This document shows, one piece after another, positions 9,051 through 17,648 of a stretch of DNA of 64,000 nucleotides; position 1 is the first letter of the stretch, and each line of letters begins with the position of its first letter. Below the pieces are notes generated by a model. That model saw only the letters and a list, made by a program, of their open reading frames with translations, was not told where the DNA came from and ran no database searches. The translations under genes and the position numbers were made by a program. This DNA comes from JAXGRD01 sp040766105 (GTDB taxonomy: Bacteria > Bacillota > Clostridia > Peptostreptococcales > Anaerovoracaceae): positions 1 to 64,000 of the forward strand of contig JAXGRD010000004.1 of NCBI GenBank assembly GCA_040766105.1. Direction: 5' to 3'.

Positions 9051-9073
9051 GGACTTGATTATTGTGATAGGTC

Positions 9074-9105
9074 GAGAGGTTGAGTCATTACTCAATCTCT
9101 CTTTT
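9074..9105 (+). terminator. Intrinsic terminator after recN
   Basis: A 12-bp stem with one G-T pair (GAGAGGTTGAGT at 9074-9085 with ACTCAATCTCTC at 9090-9101) and a 4-base loop CATT is followed by TTTT. It lies 24 bases after the recN stop and ends the argR-recN transcript. Confidence 0.85.
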
Positions 9106-9314
9106 AGACTTATTGCATGTCTGAGCCTTCTATTGATCCAAGAAAATCTTGCGCTCATAAAGAATTATTTGCTGTATTAGACTTATAAGCTACACACAGA
9201 TTCATAAGTCCAAGCATATGAAGCCGACACCCTGCATTTGTGATAAACCCTGGATTTTTGTTTATGGGCTACTGTAGATAAGTCTAATATAAACGTTGAT
9301 TTTTTATTCTACAC
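9106..9314. other. Gene-free region with repeated TTAGACTTAT motif
   Basis: No plausible gene is seen between the two convergent terminators. The decamer TTAGACTTAT occurs at 9104-9113 and 9177-9186. Its inverted copy is at 9278-9287, extended to an exact 11-bp inverted repeat (ATTAGACTTAT 9176-9186, ATAAGTCTAAT 9278-9288). The remainder is AT-rich. It may be an untranslated remnant or a small RNA; nothing here proves either. Confidence 0.4.
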
Positions 9315-9350
9315 AAAAATTGAAGTGAAAAGGTAATCTTCTCACTTCAA
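9315..9350 (-). terminator. Intrinsic terminator after ispH-rpsA
   Basis: On the minus strand the stem TTGAAGTGA (9342-9350) pairs with TCACTTCAA (9320-9328) around a 13-base loop and is followed by TTTTT (9315-9319). It is placed 16 bases after the ispH-rpsA stop. Confidence 0.8.
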
Positions 9351-9365
9351 CTTCTAAACCAAATC

Positions 9366-11465
9366 TTATTCTTCTTCAGCCGGCTCCTCTACTGGTGCTT
9401 CTGCTTCTTCCGCAGGTTCCTCAACGGGAGCTTCTTCTGTTGCCGGCTCTTCTACAGGAGCCTCTTCTGCCGGTGCCGCTTCCGCAACGGGAGCTTCCTC
9501 AGCAGGTGCCGCCTCTTCTGCAGGGGCTTCTTCCTTAACCGGTTCGGGAGCATTTGGATCGATCATTTCCTTGATGGAAAGACTGATTCGCTTTCTGTCC
9601 TTATCGATTTCCAGAATTTTCGCTGTAACAACCTGACCGATGTTCAATTCGTCATGGATGTTGCCGACTCTCTTGTGGCTGACCTCGGAAATATGAACCA
9701 ATCCGTCCAATCCGGGTTCCAGTTCAACGAAGCAACCGTACTCTTTGATTTGTACGATCTTACCTTCTACCACATCACCTGCATGATATTTCTCATCGAT
9801 GATGGTCCATGGTTCCGGCTGTGTCTGCTTCAATCCGAGGGAAATCTTGCCCTTTTCAGCGTTCATGGAGAGAACCTTGATGGTAATCTTCTCACCGATG
9901 GACAATACTTCCTGTGGGTGCTTCAGCTTGCCCCAGGAAATTTCGGATATGTGCAGAAGTCCGTCGATTCCGCCAATATCTACGAATGCGCCGTAGTCGG
10001 TAAACCGCATAACGGTTCCTTCTACAACGTCATCTACATGGATGTTTTCCCAAACGGCTGCCAGAGCCTTCTGTCTTTCTTCATGCAGATATGCCTTGTG
10101 GGAGAATACAGCCTTCCCTCTTCTGGGGTCTACTCTGGAAACTCGCACGGTCAGATTCTGTCCTACGAACTCGGATGAGTCCTCAACAAATCTGTCGGAT
10201 AACTGAGAAAGGGGAATAAATCCGGATACTTCTTTGTAAGTAGCGATTACACCGCCGTTCACCTGACGCACCACATCGACGTTGATCAATGTTTTTTCCT
10301 CAAGAGCCTTGTTGATTTCTTCCCAATGCTCTCCTGCTTCTAATTTCTTCTTTGAAAGTAAGATCGTTCCGTCACCGTCGTCTGTCTTCAGAACTTTGGC
10401 CTGAATTTCGTCTCCTTCTTGGTATAAATCAGTAAGCTTTTGGTCGCCTTCCAATGAAATCTCGTCCAGTGGAATGATTCCGTCCTTTTTGTACCCTAGG
10501 TTCACAATGATTTCTTTGTCTGTAACCTGATGTACTTTTCCGATTACCAACTCTCCGGAGCGCGGAAGTCTTAGTGACTTGTCGATTTCCTCCATAAAGT
10601 CCTGCATTGTCAACTCGTTTTCAAGTGTCTTTTCACTCATGTTTGCAATAACCTCCTTAATTGCGTTTTCAGGTGTTGAAGCGCCTGCCGCTATTCCTAT
10701 TCTATTATATTTTTGGATTTCTGGCAATGGTAAATCATTCATATTTTCAATAAAATACGTTCTTTTGCATAATTTTTTTGCGATTTCATATAGCTTTCTA
10801 GTGTTTGAGCTGTTTCTATCGCCTACAATCAACATTACATCGGATTTTTTTGCAGTCTCTATGCAGCCTTCCTGCCTCTCCACGGTGGCATTGCAGATGG
10901 TATTTTTCACCTCAACCTCTACGTGTTTTTCTTCCAGGGCGGAAAGAACTTCGTCCAATGTGTCCTTCTGGATGGTTGTCTGGGTAACCAACAAGATTGG
11001 TTCCCTCAGTTGGTCCGCTTTGGCCTCTGCTTCTTCCCGAGAAGAGAAGATAACCGCCGTATTATTGCACCATCCATTGATGCCTATGACCTCCGGGTGG
11101 TTGGGATCTCCCACAATCACTATCTGCTTGCCGTCCTTGTATGCTTGGTTGACCAAGCTGTGAATTCGCTTCACATAGGGGCACGTGGCATCGATGATTT
11201 CCAAGTTTCGTGCTCCCGCTCTGGTATAAAAATCTTCCGGTTCTCCATGGGAACGAACAATGATGACCGACCCTTCCGGCGCATCTTCCGGCACGTTAAC
11301 TACACCGATTCCCTTATCCAACAGGGCATCGGTGACCATCTTGTTGTGAATCAAATGGCCGCAGGTGTTGATAGCCTTGTCACTTTCAGCGTTCATGGCC
11401 TTATCGATAGCGCCCTTCACTCCAAAGCAAAAGCCGGAATGAGGCGCTCTTATGATTTCTTTCAT
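9366..11465 (-). CDS. ispH: IspH - ribosomal protein S1 fusion (bifunctional)
   Basis: Residues 1-280 are 4-hydroxy-3-methylbut-2-enyl diphosphate reductase, the last step of the MEP isoprenoid pathway. The three Fe-S cysteines are in GFCFGV (Cys13), DATCPYVKRIH and TICNATVERQ. Residues 305-640 hold four S1 RNA-binding domains, starting near GELVIGKVHQV, LINVDVVRQVNGG, VVEGTVMRFTDYGAFVDIGG and VVEGKIVQIKEYGCFVEL. The tail from about 645 is a Pro/Glu/Ala-rich repeat (EEAPAEEA-like units). This fusion is known from many Clostridia. The start overlaps the rarA stop as ATGA, so the two are coupled. Confidence 0.93.
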   Translation of the reverse strand: MKEIIRAPHSGFCFGVKGAIDKAMNAESDKAINTCGHLIHNKMVTDALLDKGIGVVNVPEDAPEGSVIIVRSHGEPEDFYTRAGARNLEIIDATCPYVKRIHSLVNQAYKDGKQIVIVGDPNHPEVIGINGWCNNTAVIFSSREEAEAKADQLREPILLVTQTTIQKDTLDEVLSALEEKHVEVEVKNTICNATVERQEGCIETAKKSDVMLIVGDRNSSNTRKLYEIAKKLCKRTYFIENMNDLPLPEIQKYNRIGIAAGASTPENAIKEVIANMSEKTLENELTMQDFMEEIDKSLRLPRSGELVIGKVHQVTDKEIIVNLGYKKDGIIPLDEISLEGDQKLTDLYQEGDEIQAKVLKTDDGDGTILLSKKKLEAGEHWEEINKALEEKTLINVDVVRQVNGGVIATYKEVSGFIPLSQLSDRFVEDSSEFVGQNLTVRVSRVDPRRGKAVFSHKAYLHEERQKALAAVWENIHVDDVVEGTVMRFTDYGAFVDIGGIDGLLHISEISWGKLKHPQEVLSIGEKITIKVLSMNAEKGKISLGLKQTQPEPWTIIDEKYHAGDVVEGKIVQIKEYGCFVELEPGLDGLVHISEVSHKRVGNIHDELNIGQVVTAKILEIDKDRKRISLSIKEMIDPNAPEPVKEEAPAEEAAPAEEAPVAEAAPAEEAPVEEPATEEAPVEEPAEEAEAPVEEPAEEE

Positions 11466-12727
11466 TTCTTTCTGATCATCTCCAAGTATTTTTTAAAGGA
11501 TGCTTCCGTGCCGTTCTCCGTAGGCTCGTAATAGGTTTTATCCTTGATGCTATCGGGAAGATACTGCTGCTCCACATATCCACCGAAGTTATGTGGATTT
11601 TGGTATCCAATACCCAAGCCTCGTTTCTTGGCACCGCTGTAGTGTGCATCTTTCAGAGAATCGGGTACATCTCCCGTCTCCACATTGCGCAAATCCGCGG
11701 TAGCCTTGGAAAGAGCCACATAGGATCGGTTGGATTTTGGCGCCGCTGCCATGGTGACCACAGCCTGCGCCAGATTGATGCGCGCTTCCGGGTAGCCAAC
11801 CATCAGTGCAGCCTGCACACAGGAAGTGACGATGGTTATGGCATTTGGGTACGCCATGCCCACATCTTCACTGGCCATGACCAAAAGCCGCCGACCAATC
11901 ATTTGAATATCCGCTCCCCCTTCGATGAGGCGCGCCAAATAGTGGACGGCTGCATCCGGGTCGCTGCCTCGTACGGACTTCTGCAGGGCAGAAAGAAGGT
12001 TGTATTTGTCTTCGCTCTTATCGTAGAAAAAAGTGCGCTGCTGCATGGCCTCTTCTATAATGGCAGGGGTAATCTTCTCCCCCTCCTCCATATTGTTGAC
12101 AATGAATCCCAAGGTATCCAATGCAATACGTGCATCTCCGGCAGCCATATCCGCCAGAATCATGAGTGTTTCCTCATCCATGGAAATCTGCAGATTTCCC
12201 AGCCCTCTGTCCTTATCTGTGATTGTTCTCTTTAGTAATTTGAAGATGTCTTCCTTGTTCAGAACCTTGAACTCATATATGCTCCGGACTCTGCTGAGAA
12301 TTGCGTTGTTCACGGCAAAATACGGATTTTCCGTGGTGCTCCCGATGAACCGCAACACACCCTCTTCCAGTGCTTTGAGAAGAGAGTCCTGCTGCAACTT
12401 GTTCCATCTGTGAAACTCATCTACATAGACGTAGGTGGTTTCCTTCTGCAGTCCAAAGAACTTCACCTTGGCAGATTCAATCAGTTCTTTCAGTTCCTTT
12501 GTCCCCGTTGAGGATGCGTTGATTTCCACAAAGGCGGCATCCATTTCGCCGGCGATGATTCTCGCCAAGGAGGTCTTCCCGGTTCCCGAGGGACCAAAGA
12601 AGATTGCCGAGTCAAAGGTCTTGTTTTTTATGGCATTGTAAAGCAGGGATCCTTCATATAGGAAGTGCCCCTGCCCTACAAATTCTTCTAATTTCGTTGG
12701 ACGCATCTTCGTCGATAGTGGTATCAT
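11462..12727 (-). CDS. rarA: Replication-associated recombination ATPase RarA (MgsA)
   Basis: AAA+ clamp-loader-like ATPase that acts at stalled replication forks. Walker A is GPSGTGKTSLA. The Walker B region is VYVDEFHRWNKLQQD, with Phe replacing the more usual Ile. Sensor-1 is FIGSTTENPYF. The C-terminal tetramerisation domain includes the typical ARLIEGGADIQMIGRRL and GYQNPHNFGGYVEQQYLP. The frame opens at 12775, but the ATG at 12727 has a GGAGG site five bases upstream and gives 421 residues, matching the family. Confidence 0.94.
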   Translation of the reverse strand: MIPLSTKMRPTKLEEFVGQGHFLYEGSLLYNAIKNKTFDSAIFFGPSGTGKTSLARIIAGEMDAAFVEINASSTGTKELKELIESAKVKFFGLQKETTYVYVDEFHRWNKLQQDSLLKALEEGVLRFIGSTTENPYFAVNNAILSRVRSIYEFKVLNKEDIFKLLKRTITDKDRGLGNLQISMDEETLMILADMAAGDARIALDTLGFIVNNMEEGEKITPAIIEEAMQQRTFFYDKSEDKYNLLSALQKSVRGSDPDAAVHYLARLIEGGADIQMIGRRLLVMASEDVGMAYPNAITIVTSCVQAALMVGYPEARINLAQAVVTMAAAPKSNRSYVALSKATADLRNVETGDVPDSLKDAHYSGAKKRGLGIGYQNPHNFGGYVEQQYLPDSIKDKTYYEPTENGTEASFKKYLEMIRKK

Positions 12728-12787
12728 TTTCTCCTCCGCCTGTACATTATATAGGCAAAGGAGGGGTTGTGGCAAGATGCGTTTCCC

Positions 12788-14497
12788 TTACATGTTCAGG
12801 TTTTCTTCATCCACCAGTTTTGTCATGGGATTTCGCTTGTCCGTAAACTTGCCCACGATCAGCATGATGACACCGAAGGCCATCAATCCGATGCCCACCC
12901 ATCTGAGCATATCCAGCATGGCGTAATAGTCATCGAAGATCCAGAAGGTGCTTTCCCCTTCTTCTGCGTAGTACTCTTCTCCCCATTCACCTTCCCACCA
13001 TGCCAGAACAAAGGAACCGACCACAGAAAAGAAGCCGGCAACCAATCCGTATACAGCCAAGTGGTATGTATCCCCGAAGGCAAGTTTCGTCTTAGGGTTC
13101 ATGGGGAAGTTTTCCGGGTCCCGTTTGGTGATTCCGCCATATCGCCACTTGCAGATGACGTACACCAATGGACCGGATGAACAGCCGATGATGCCGATGA
13201 GAAAGTAGTCTGTCCCGTTGATCATCAAGGCGACGATGGATATGACGAGGACGATGCCTGCAAAGAAATAGATTCCGTACTTTCCGCCCGGCATGACGAA
13301 CAAATTGTGTTTCAGCCGATCTTCAATGGGTGCCAGCTTGCGAAGTTTGACCACCGAAAGTGGCATAATCACGTAGAGTGCCAAGATGAAGACAACTTCA
13401 GCCATGACCAAGGTGGTAAAATCATACTGTGCTAACAGTGCGGTGACCAAGGCCAAGGAAATCACGCCCACATAGGGCACGCCTCTCTTCTTACTTACTT
13501 TAACCAGGAACTTGGGACACAGGTTGTCGTCGGCCAAAACGAAGAAGCCGCGGGAGCCCGATGCCAAGTAGGTATTGAAAATAGCACACTGAGATATGAT
13601 GGCAATGAAGAGGAATGCATACCCCCAAACTTGCCCCAGATTGTCCGCTAACACCGCATAATACCCCACGGATCCAACGGTTCCGTCGGTGCTCCAGTCA
13701 GCCCACTGACCGATGGAAGCCAGTCCGCCCATGGTTGGCAGGATGTAAGTCAAAGCGATGAGAGGCATGGCGATGAGGAGCCCCTTGGGAATGACCTGCG
13801 GGTTCTTCACTTCTCCGGCCAGAGTGGAAATACACTCGTATCCACAGTACATCCAGATACAAATTGCCAAGCATCCACCGATGGCTTCCGATGGCGACAA
13901 CACATCCCCACCGCCCCAATCGGCAAAATAGGGATCAAAGGGGTTGCCGTTCCAGTTGAGAAAACCAACTAACGCTACTAGGGCAAATGCCACCATGATA
14001 GCAATGGAAAATGCCGTACTCACTGCGCCAACTTCTCGAATACCCAAAAGATTGATGATTGTAAACACGAGAATCATGGCAATCTTCAGCATGAATTGGG
14101 TTGCCGGTGTCATGTCCACAAATTGCGCCGTATAGCCTACCACCAACGCCGCATAGATTCCGTTGGTAATGTAGATGGAAACCGTGTTCCACCACCCCGC
14201 CTGGAAGCCCCAAAACTCGCCGAAGGCATCCCTTGCCCAAACGTAAACGCCACCTTCCGAAGGTAGGAGAGACCCCGCCTCCGCCACAAGATTGCTGATG
14301 GGCCATGCCCATATGATGGGGAAGATGATCAACATGGTCAAAGCGATTCCGGGACCGCTTTCCGAAACCATCTCTTCTATTCCAAAGGCTCCCGCTGCCA
14401 CAAGGCAGTAAATCATAGCTACAACCGTACGGGTCTTCATGTGTACTTTCTTCAGACCCGCAACACCGTCCGCGTGACCTATTTCCGGTCTAGTCAT
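12788..14497 (-). CDS. APC-superfamily amino acid permease
   Basis: Twelve or more hydrophobic spans over 569 residues. The opening TRTVVAMIYCLVAAGAFGIEE contains the unwound TM1 substrate-site segment typical of amino acid/polyamine/organocation carriers. SLLPSEGGVYVWARDAFG is the conserved TM2-3 block of the GadC/YjeM-like group. The hydrophilic tail ends ERNPMTKLVDEENLNM-like. A GGAGG site precedes the ATG by seven bases. It lies 12 bp downstream of the saccharopine-dehydrogenase-like gene and shares its glycine-riboswitch leader, so an amino-acid substrate linked to glycine pools is likely. The exact substrate cannot be told. Confidence 0.85.
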   Translation of the reverse strand: MTRPEIGHADGVAGLKKVHMKTRTVVAMIYCLVAAGAFGIEEMVSESGPGIALTMLIIFPIIWAWPISNLVAEAGSLLPSEGGVYVWARDAFGEFWGFQAGWWNTVSIYITNGIYAALVVGYTAQFVDMTPATQFMLKIAMILVFTIINLLGIREVGAVSTAFSIAIMVAFALVALVGFLNWNGNPFDPYFADWGGGDVLSPSEAIGGCLAICIWMYCGYECISTLAGEVKNPQVIPKGLLIAMPLIALTYILPTMGGLASIGQWADWSTDGTVGSVGYYAVLADNLGQVWGYAFLFIAIISQCAIFNTYLASGSRGFFVLADDNLCPKFLVKVSKKRGVPYVGVISLALVTALLAQYDFTTLVMAEVVFILALYVIMPLSVVKLRKLAPIEDRLKHNLFVMPGGKYGIYFFAGIVLVISIVALMINGTDYFLIGIIGCSSGPLVYVICKWRYGGITKRDPENFPMNPKTKLAFGDTYHLAVYGLVAGFFSVVGSFVLAWWEGEWGEEYYAEEGESTFWIFDDYYAMLDMLRWVGIGLMAFGVIMLIVGKFTDKRNPMTKLVDEENLNM

Positions 14498-14509
14498 CTC
14501 AGTACCTCC

Positions 14510-15832
14510 TTATACATTGCCATCCTTGGCTTCCTTGAATATCATCTCCATTTCTTCTTTATCTCGCTTATTCTTATAGTCGGATTCCATTTCTACCATT
14601 CCATAGTCATAACCCGCTTCGTCCATGATTTCCATATAGGGAATGGGGTCGAAGTACTCCGGTCCAAAGACACCGGCATCCTTCCAAATTCCTCTTCCCA
14701 TAAGTTCAATACCGATGGCCGCACCAAAACCCGTCTGTGCGACGACCGCCTGCATGCCCCATTTCTCCATAGACTGCTTGTTGTCGAAGGGTTGATACAT
14801 AAATATTTCTCTGTCCAATCCGTCTTTCTTCCCGATGCAGTGGACACCCACCACCATCTTCCCGGTCATCTCATCTCCGATATCCTTTGGCTGCGGCGCC
14901 GCGGCGGCAACCACGTCTCTGGGTGCTACTTCTACGCCGTTGACTTTGATTTTGTCCATGTTGCGCAGACCCAGTGCATCAATGGATTTTAACGCCTGAA
15001 TCAAGTTCTCGTCCAAGGCGATTTTGAAGGTCACCCTCTCCAATCCGTACTTCTCCAGATATCTGGGCATGAGGACGGTTTCTTCATGTTCTACCTTTAA
15101 CAGCTTGTTGGGGCCGACTCCCTGGGGCATATCAAATATTTCCTCTCCCGAAAAAGGAGGCTCTACAATATGTCCCTTTTCCTTGCTCCACTCCACGTTG
15201 GGATTGAGACATTCGTCCAGTACCGTCCACACATTAAAGCCAAAGGATACCGCATCCTCGTCGGCACCGGGGATTTCAAGGTTGCCCCCGTCCTTTACAT
15301 GAATTTCCTTCAGTTCGTCAAAGAGGTGTTCTGCTGCAAATTTAGCAAAGACATCTACCACGCCCGGGTCGATGCCCAAGCAGATACATGCCATGTTACC
15401 CTGTGCCTTCCACTTATCGTGAGCATTGAAGTTGTAGCTAGCCATGGGGATTTTGTAGGAGTTTTCCAGTCCGATGCCGTACACCGGTGGATCAAAGGGT
15501 TCAGACCAAGTGCCAAGATTTACGTAATCCGCCTTGGCAGCATAGGCCGCATCAAAGATGTTGTTGCTTACAAAGGGTGCCGCCGTATCCACCACAAAAT
15601 CGCACTGATGCTCTTTGCAGATTGCCACCATTGCGTCTACATCGTGGGCATCCACGCTGGCAGGAAGAAATCGCTTTTCATCCTTCAAGTTTTTGCAAAC
15701 TTCCTCTGCTCTCCGGCGATCATAGTCCGCAACCACAGCCACTTCCAGCCATTTGCTCTCGGGATCCCTTGCTTTCAAGATGCGCAGTATAGATTCGCCA
15801 ACTGCGCCGGCTCCCACCAATAACATTCTCAT
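14510..15832 (-). CDS. Saccharopine dehydrogenase-like NAD(P)-dependent oxidoreductase
   Basis: The N-terminal Rossmann fold has the dinucleotide motif MLLVGAGAVGESI and the acidic residue after the second strand (VVADYD). The middle and C-terminal parts follow the saccharopine dehydrogenase/homospermidine synthase-like layout (LGIDPGVVDVFAKFAAEH). At 440 residues it is normal for the group, whose members act on C-N linked amino acids. A longer frame reaches 16033, but that part is the riboswitch leader. The ATG at 15832 has GGAGG seven bases upstream. It is first in a two-gene operon with an APC permease behind a glycine riboswitch. The substrate is unknown. Confidence 0.8.
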   Translation of the reverse strand: MRMLLVGAGAVGESILRILKARDPESKWLEVAVVADYDRRRAEEVCKNLKDEKRFLPASVDAHDVDAMVAICKEHQCDFVVDTAAPFVSNNIFDAAYAAKADYVNLGTWSEPFDPPVYGIGLENSYKIPMASYNFNAHDKWKAQGNMACICLGIDPGVVDVFAKFAAEHLFDELKEIHVKDGGNLEIPGADEDAVSFGFNVWTVLDECLNPNVEWSKEKGHIVEPPFSGEEIFDMPQGVGPNKLLKVEHEETVLMPRYLEKYGLERVTFKIALDENLIQALKSIDALGLRNMDKIKVNGVEVAPRDVVAAAAPQPKDIGDEMTGKMVVGVHCIGKKDGLDREIFMYQPFDNKQSMEKWGMQAVVAQTGFGAAIGIELMGRGIWKDAGVFGPEYFDPIPYMEIMDEAGYDYGMVEMESDYKNKRDKEEMEMIFKEAKDGNV

Positions 15833-15899
15833 TTCGTTACCTCCGTTGGATTTCTCGCAGGCCATTGGGAATATCATATGCGGTCTCTCTTGATGATAC

Positions 15900-15929
15900 A
15901 AAAAAGAAATACACGGATTCCGCATATTT
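15900..15929 (-). terminator. Riboswitch expression-platform terminator
   Basis: On the minus strand AAATATGCGG (15920-15929) pairs with CCGTGTATTT (15907-15916), including two G-U pairs, around the loop AAT. A CTTTTTTG run follows. It lies between the glycine aptamer and the gene start, as expected for transcriptional control. A downstream CCGCATAT could also pair with the left arm. Confidence 0.7.
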
Positions 15930-16100
15930 CTCAGTCTGGTTGCCAGTTGGTTATTGCCTCGTTGGCGCTCCCACGGGGAGTCTTTCCAAAGAATCGTCGG
16001 ACAACCTTCCTTTTGCCTGACAGTTTGGGCCAAGTGCCTGCTACCTCACTTAACTTTTCCGCTTCGGCTCTTCACTGAAGAAGATCTCGGGTTGTCTTCA
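15930..16100 (-). promoter_or_regulatory. Glycine riboswitch (gcvT motif)
   Basis: The minus strand carries the hallmark AAACTGTCAGGCAAAAGGAA (16007-16026) and a GCCGAAGCGG core (plus-strand complement around 16059-16068). P1 is a 7-bp pairing GACAACC (16090-16096) with GGTTGTC (16000-16006). Two internal hairpins are present (TCTTC..GAAGA and AAGTG..CACTT). A second, degenerate aptamer-like part follows (CTCCC-CGTG-GGGAG then CGCCAACGAGGCAA), resembling a ghost or partial second aptamer. The terminator at 15900-15929 completes the switch. It controls the saccharopine-dehydrogenase-like gene and the permease. Confidence 0.82.
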
Positions 16101-16122
16101 TCCGAAATATTCTATTGGATAC

Positions 16123-16151
16123 AGAATAACATGAATAGTCTGAAAAGTAAA
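16123..16151 (-). promoter_or_regulatory. Likely promoter of the glycine riboswitch operon
   Basis: On the minus strand TTTACT (16146-16151) and TATTCT (16123-16128) are 17 bp apart, about 30 bases before the aptamer. The match to consensus is moderate (4 of 6 in each box). The flanking region 16152-16345 has several TTTAGTC/TTGTCTAA-like elements and no gene. Confidence 0.45.
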
Positions 16152-16348
16152 GTTTAGACTAAATCGCCTATCTCCTATTTTTAGTCACACCACATTTACA
16201 GGCACCGTCTTGTCTAAAAAAATCCCGTTTCAGACCACTTTTTTTGTCTTTTTTCATAACTCGTTTAGTCAGAGCTTACTGAGAACGCTACTATAACTAA
16301 AAATCAATGAATTTTTTTAGCCACGCCATCTGTATGTTCTTCTCATAA

Positions 16349-17164
16349 CTAAAACACGATTCTTCCAGTTTTGTATAGCAATCCTTGTATCATCCCGTCA
16401 ATGTCCTTGGCACTAATATTTCCTTCTTGGTCATCATAAGTGACAATCAGGTTTTTCCATGGAACGATATCATGCATATAGTAGATTCGCATTTTTTCAA
16501 AGTGTGAAGACATGTATTCTTTATTGTTGACCATCCCACAGTGCTCCCAGTATAAGTACTGGCCGTTTGACTGGTTTAGAATTGTAAAATCCGGATAGTA
16601 TTTTCTTCCGCTCAACCATATTTCCATTTCATATCGATACGGGATATGGTAGCGATCCAATTGACTGGCAATATACAGTTCCGATTTGGATCTCACTTTA
16701 AACCCACGGAGAGTGACGTGCTTCAAGTGTTCTGGAAATGCATGATTCTGAGGATAATTCTCTGTCTCCCACTTGGTCTTGCCTTTGGCCGAAAAGAAAG
16801 CTTCAATGGGAAGTTCCGAGTATGATTTTGGTAAGTTTTGAATAATATTATTAATGTTTAGAGGCTTGTATATATCTTTAATCATTTCTAAAGCACCAAT
16901 GTTCAACTCCAGTACCTTAAGAACTTCTTTTAACAACCGCTTTCGGCTATGAGAGAAGATAGCATCTCTATTTTTTGTAATACCTCTTTTTATATATTTA
17001 TTTCTCACTTTTCTTACTTCCGCATAACTATAAGTTCCCCCTTTTGATGGAATCCGAATCATGTAGCCGTCCCTACACTTGGATAGTTCCTTTGCATAGT
17101 CTTTTGACATCTTTCGAAAACTTTCTAATATCTCTGCAATACCACCGTCAATATCCCATTCCAT
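16349..17164 (-). CDS. Predicted PD-(D/E)XK-type nuclease fold protein
   Basis: The 271-residue product has a basic N-terminal half (KVRNKYIKRGITKNRDAIF). The C-terminal half has an arrangement of nuclease-type residues: RSKSELYIASQL (Glu on the first helix), a strand YRYEMEIWL, then KYYPDFTIL (the PD motif) and YLYWEHCG (an E-rich strand replacing ExK). This resembles Vsr-like and related PD-(D/E)XK proteins. The activity and target are unknown. The ATG at 17164 follows AGGGG by seven bases, so the in-frame start at 17197 is not needed. It is a single gene, AT-rich, between two riboregulated operons. Confidence 0.55.
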   Translation of the reverse strand: MEWDIDGGIAEILESFRKMSKDYAKELSKCRDGYMIRIPSKGGTYSYAEVRKVRNKYIKRGITKNRDAIFSHSRKRLLKEVLKVLELNIGALEMIKDIYKPLNINNIIQNLPKSYSELPIEAFFSAKGKTKWETENYPQNHAFPEHLKHVTLRGFKVRSKSELYIASQLDRYHIPYRYEMEIWLSGRKYYPDFTILNQSNGQYLYWEHCGMVNNKEYMSSHFEKMRIYYMHDIVPWKNLIVTYDDQEGNISAKDIDGMIQGLLYKTGRIVF

Positions 17165-17297
17165 ATGTGTGCCCCTTTCATTTCCATATTTTACCATTTA
17201 TTGTAATGCAGATCAACATGTATTGGTAGAGATGCATTACATCTTACCGTGGCGGGTAGTTGTTCGAGATTTTTTACGAATTTTAACAATTCTTTTC

Positions 17298-17326
17298 TTG
17301 ACAATTCCCTTTTCACTCCCTATAAT
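17298..17326 (+). promoter_or_regulatory. Consensus sigma-70 promoter of the T-box operon
   Basis: TTGACA (17298-17303) and TATAAT (17321-17326) are both perfect and separated by 17 bp. Transcription is expected to start near 17333 and run directly into the T-box leader. Confidence 0.92.
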
Positions 17327-17332
17327 CAGATT

Positions 17333-17614
17333 CAAAGTTAATAAAACATAAACCGTTGACGAAGAGTAGTATTCCCGAATCTGAATTGATAGAGAGCCGC
17401 TGACGCTGGAAATGTGGCAAGGAGGATCGGGGTGAATGGACTTCCGAGGGCAGGACGAAAGATTGTAAAACCATCGAGTAGCACCTGACGGGTTCTCCAC
17501 CTGTTACAAGGGGAGCGGGTATAACGCTGTACTCGAAATGGAAAACACCGATGTTGGTGTTGGGTGGCAAACAAAAACCAGAGGTTTTTGTCCTAGTGGA
17601 CAAAAACTTTTTTT
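17333..17614 (+). promoter_or_regulatory. tRNA-Trp-responsive T-box leader
   Basis: The leader has the Stem I features GACGAAGAG near its start, AGAGAGCCGCTG (AG-bulge region, about 17391-17402) and the specifier context GGTGAATGGAC, with TGG (Trp) at 17437-17439. The T-box core GGGTGGCAAAC is at 17562-17572. Its TGGC can pair with a GCCA tRNA 3' end, which fits tRNA-Trp. A strong terminator follows. Uncharged tRNA-Trp should favour the antiterminator and turn on the TrpB2-type gene. Confidence 0.88.
17584..17614 (+). terminator. T-box terminator hairpin
   Basis: GTTTTTGTCC (17584-17593) and GGACAAAAAC (17598-17607) form a perfect 10-bp stem with loop TAGT, followed by seven T. The left arm can alternatively pair with ACAAAAACC just upstream (17571-17579), so three arms are mutually exclusive. 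Confidence 0.9.
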
Positions 17615-17648
17615 ATTCCCATTGCAGCGGTAAGAAAGGAAAGAAAAA

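Noticed and set aside
15833..16033. N-terminal extension of the saccharopine-dehydrogenase-like protein
   Set aside because: This stretch is the riboswitch and its terminator; a strong ribosome site precedes the ATG at 15832.
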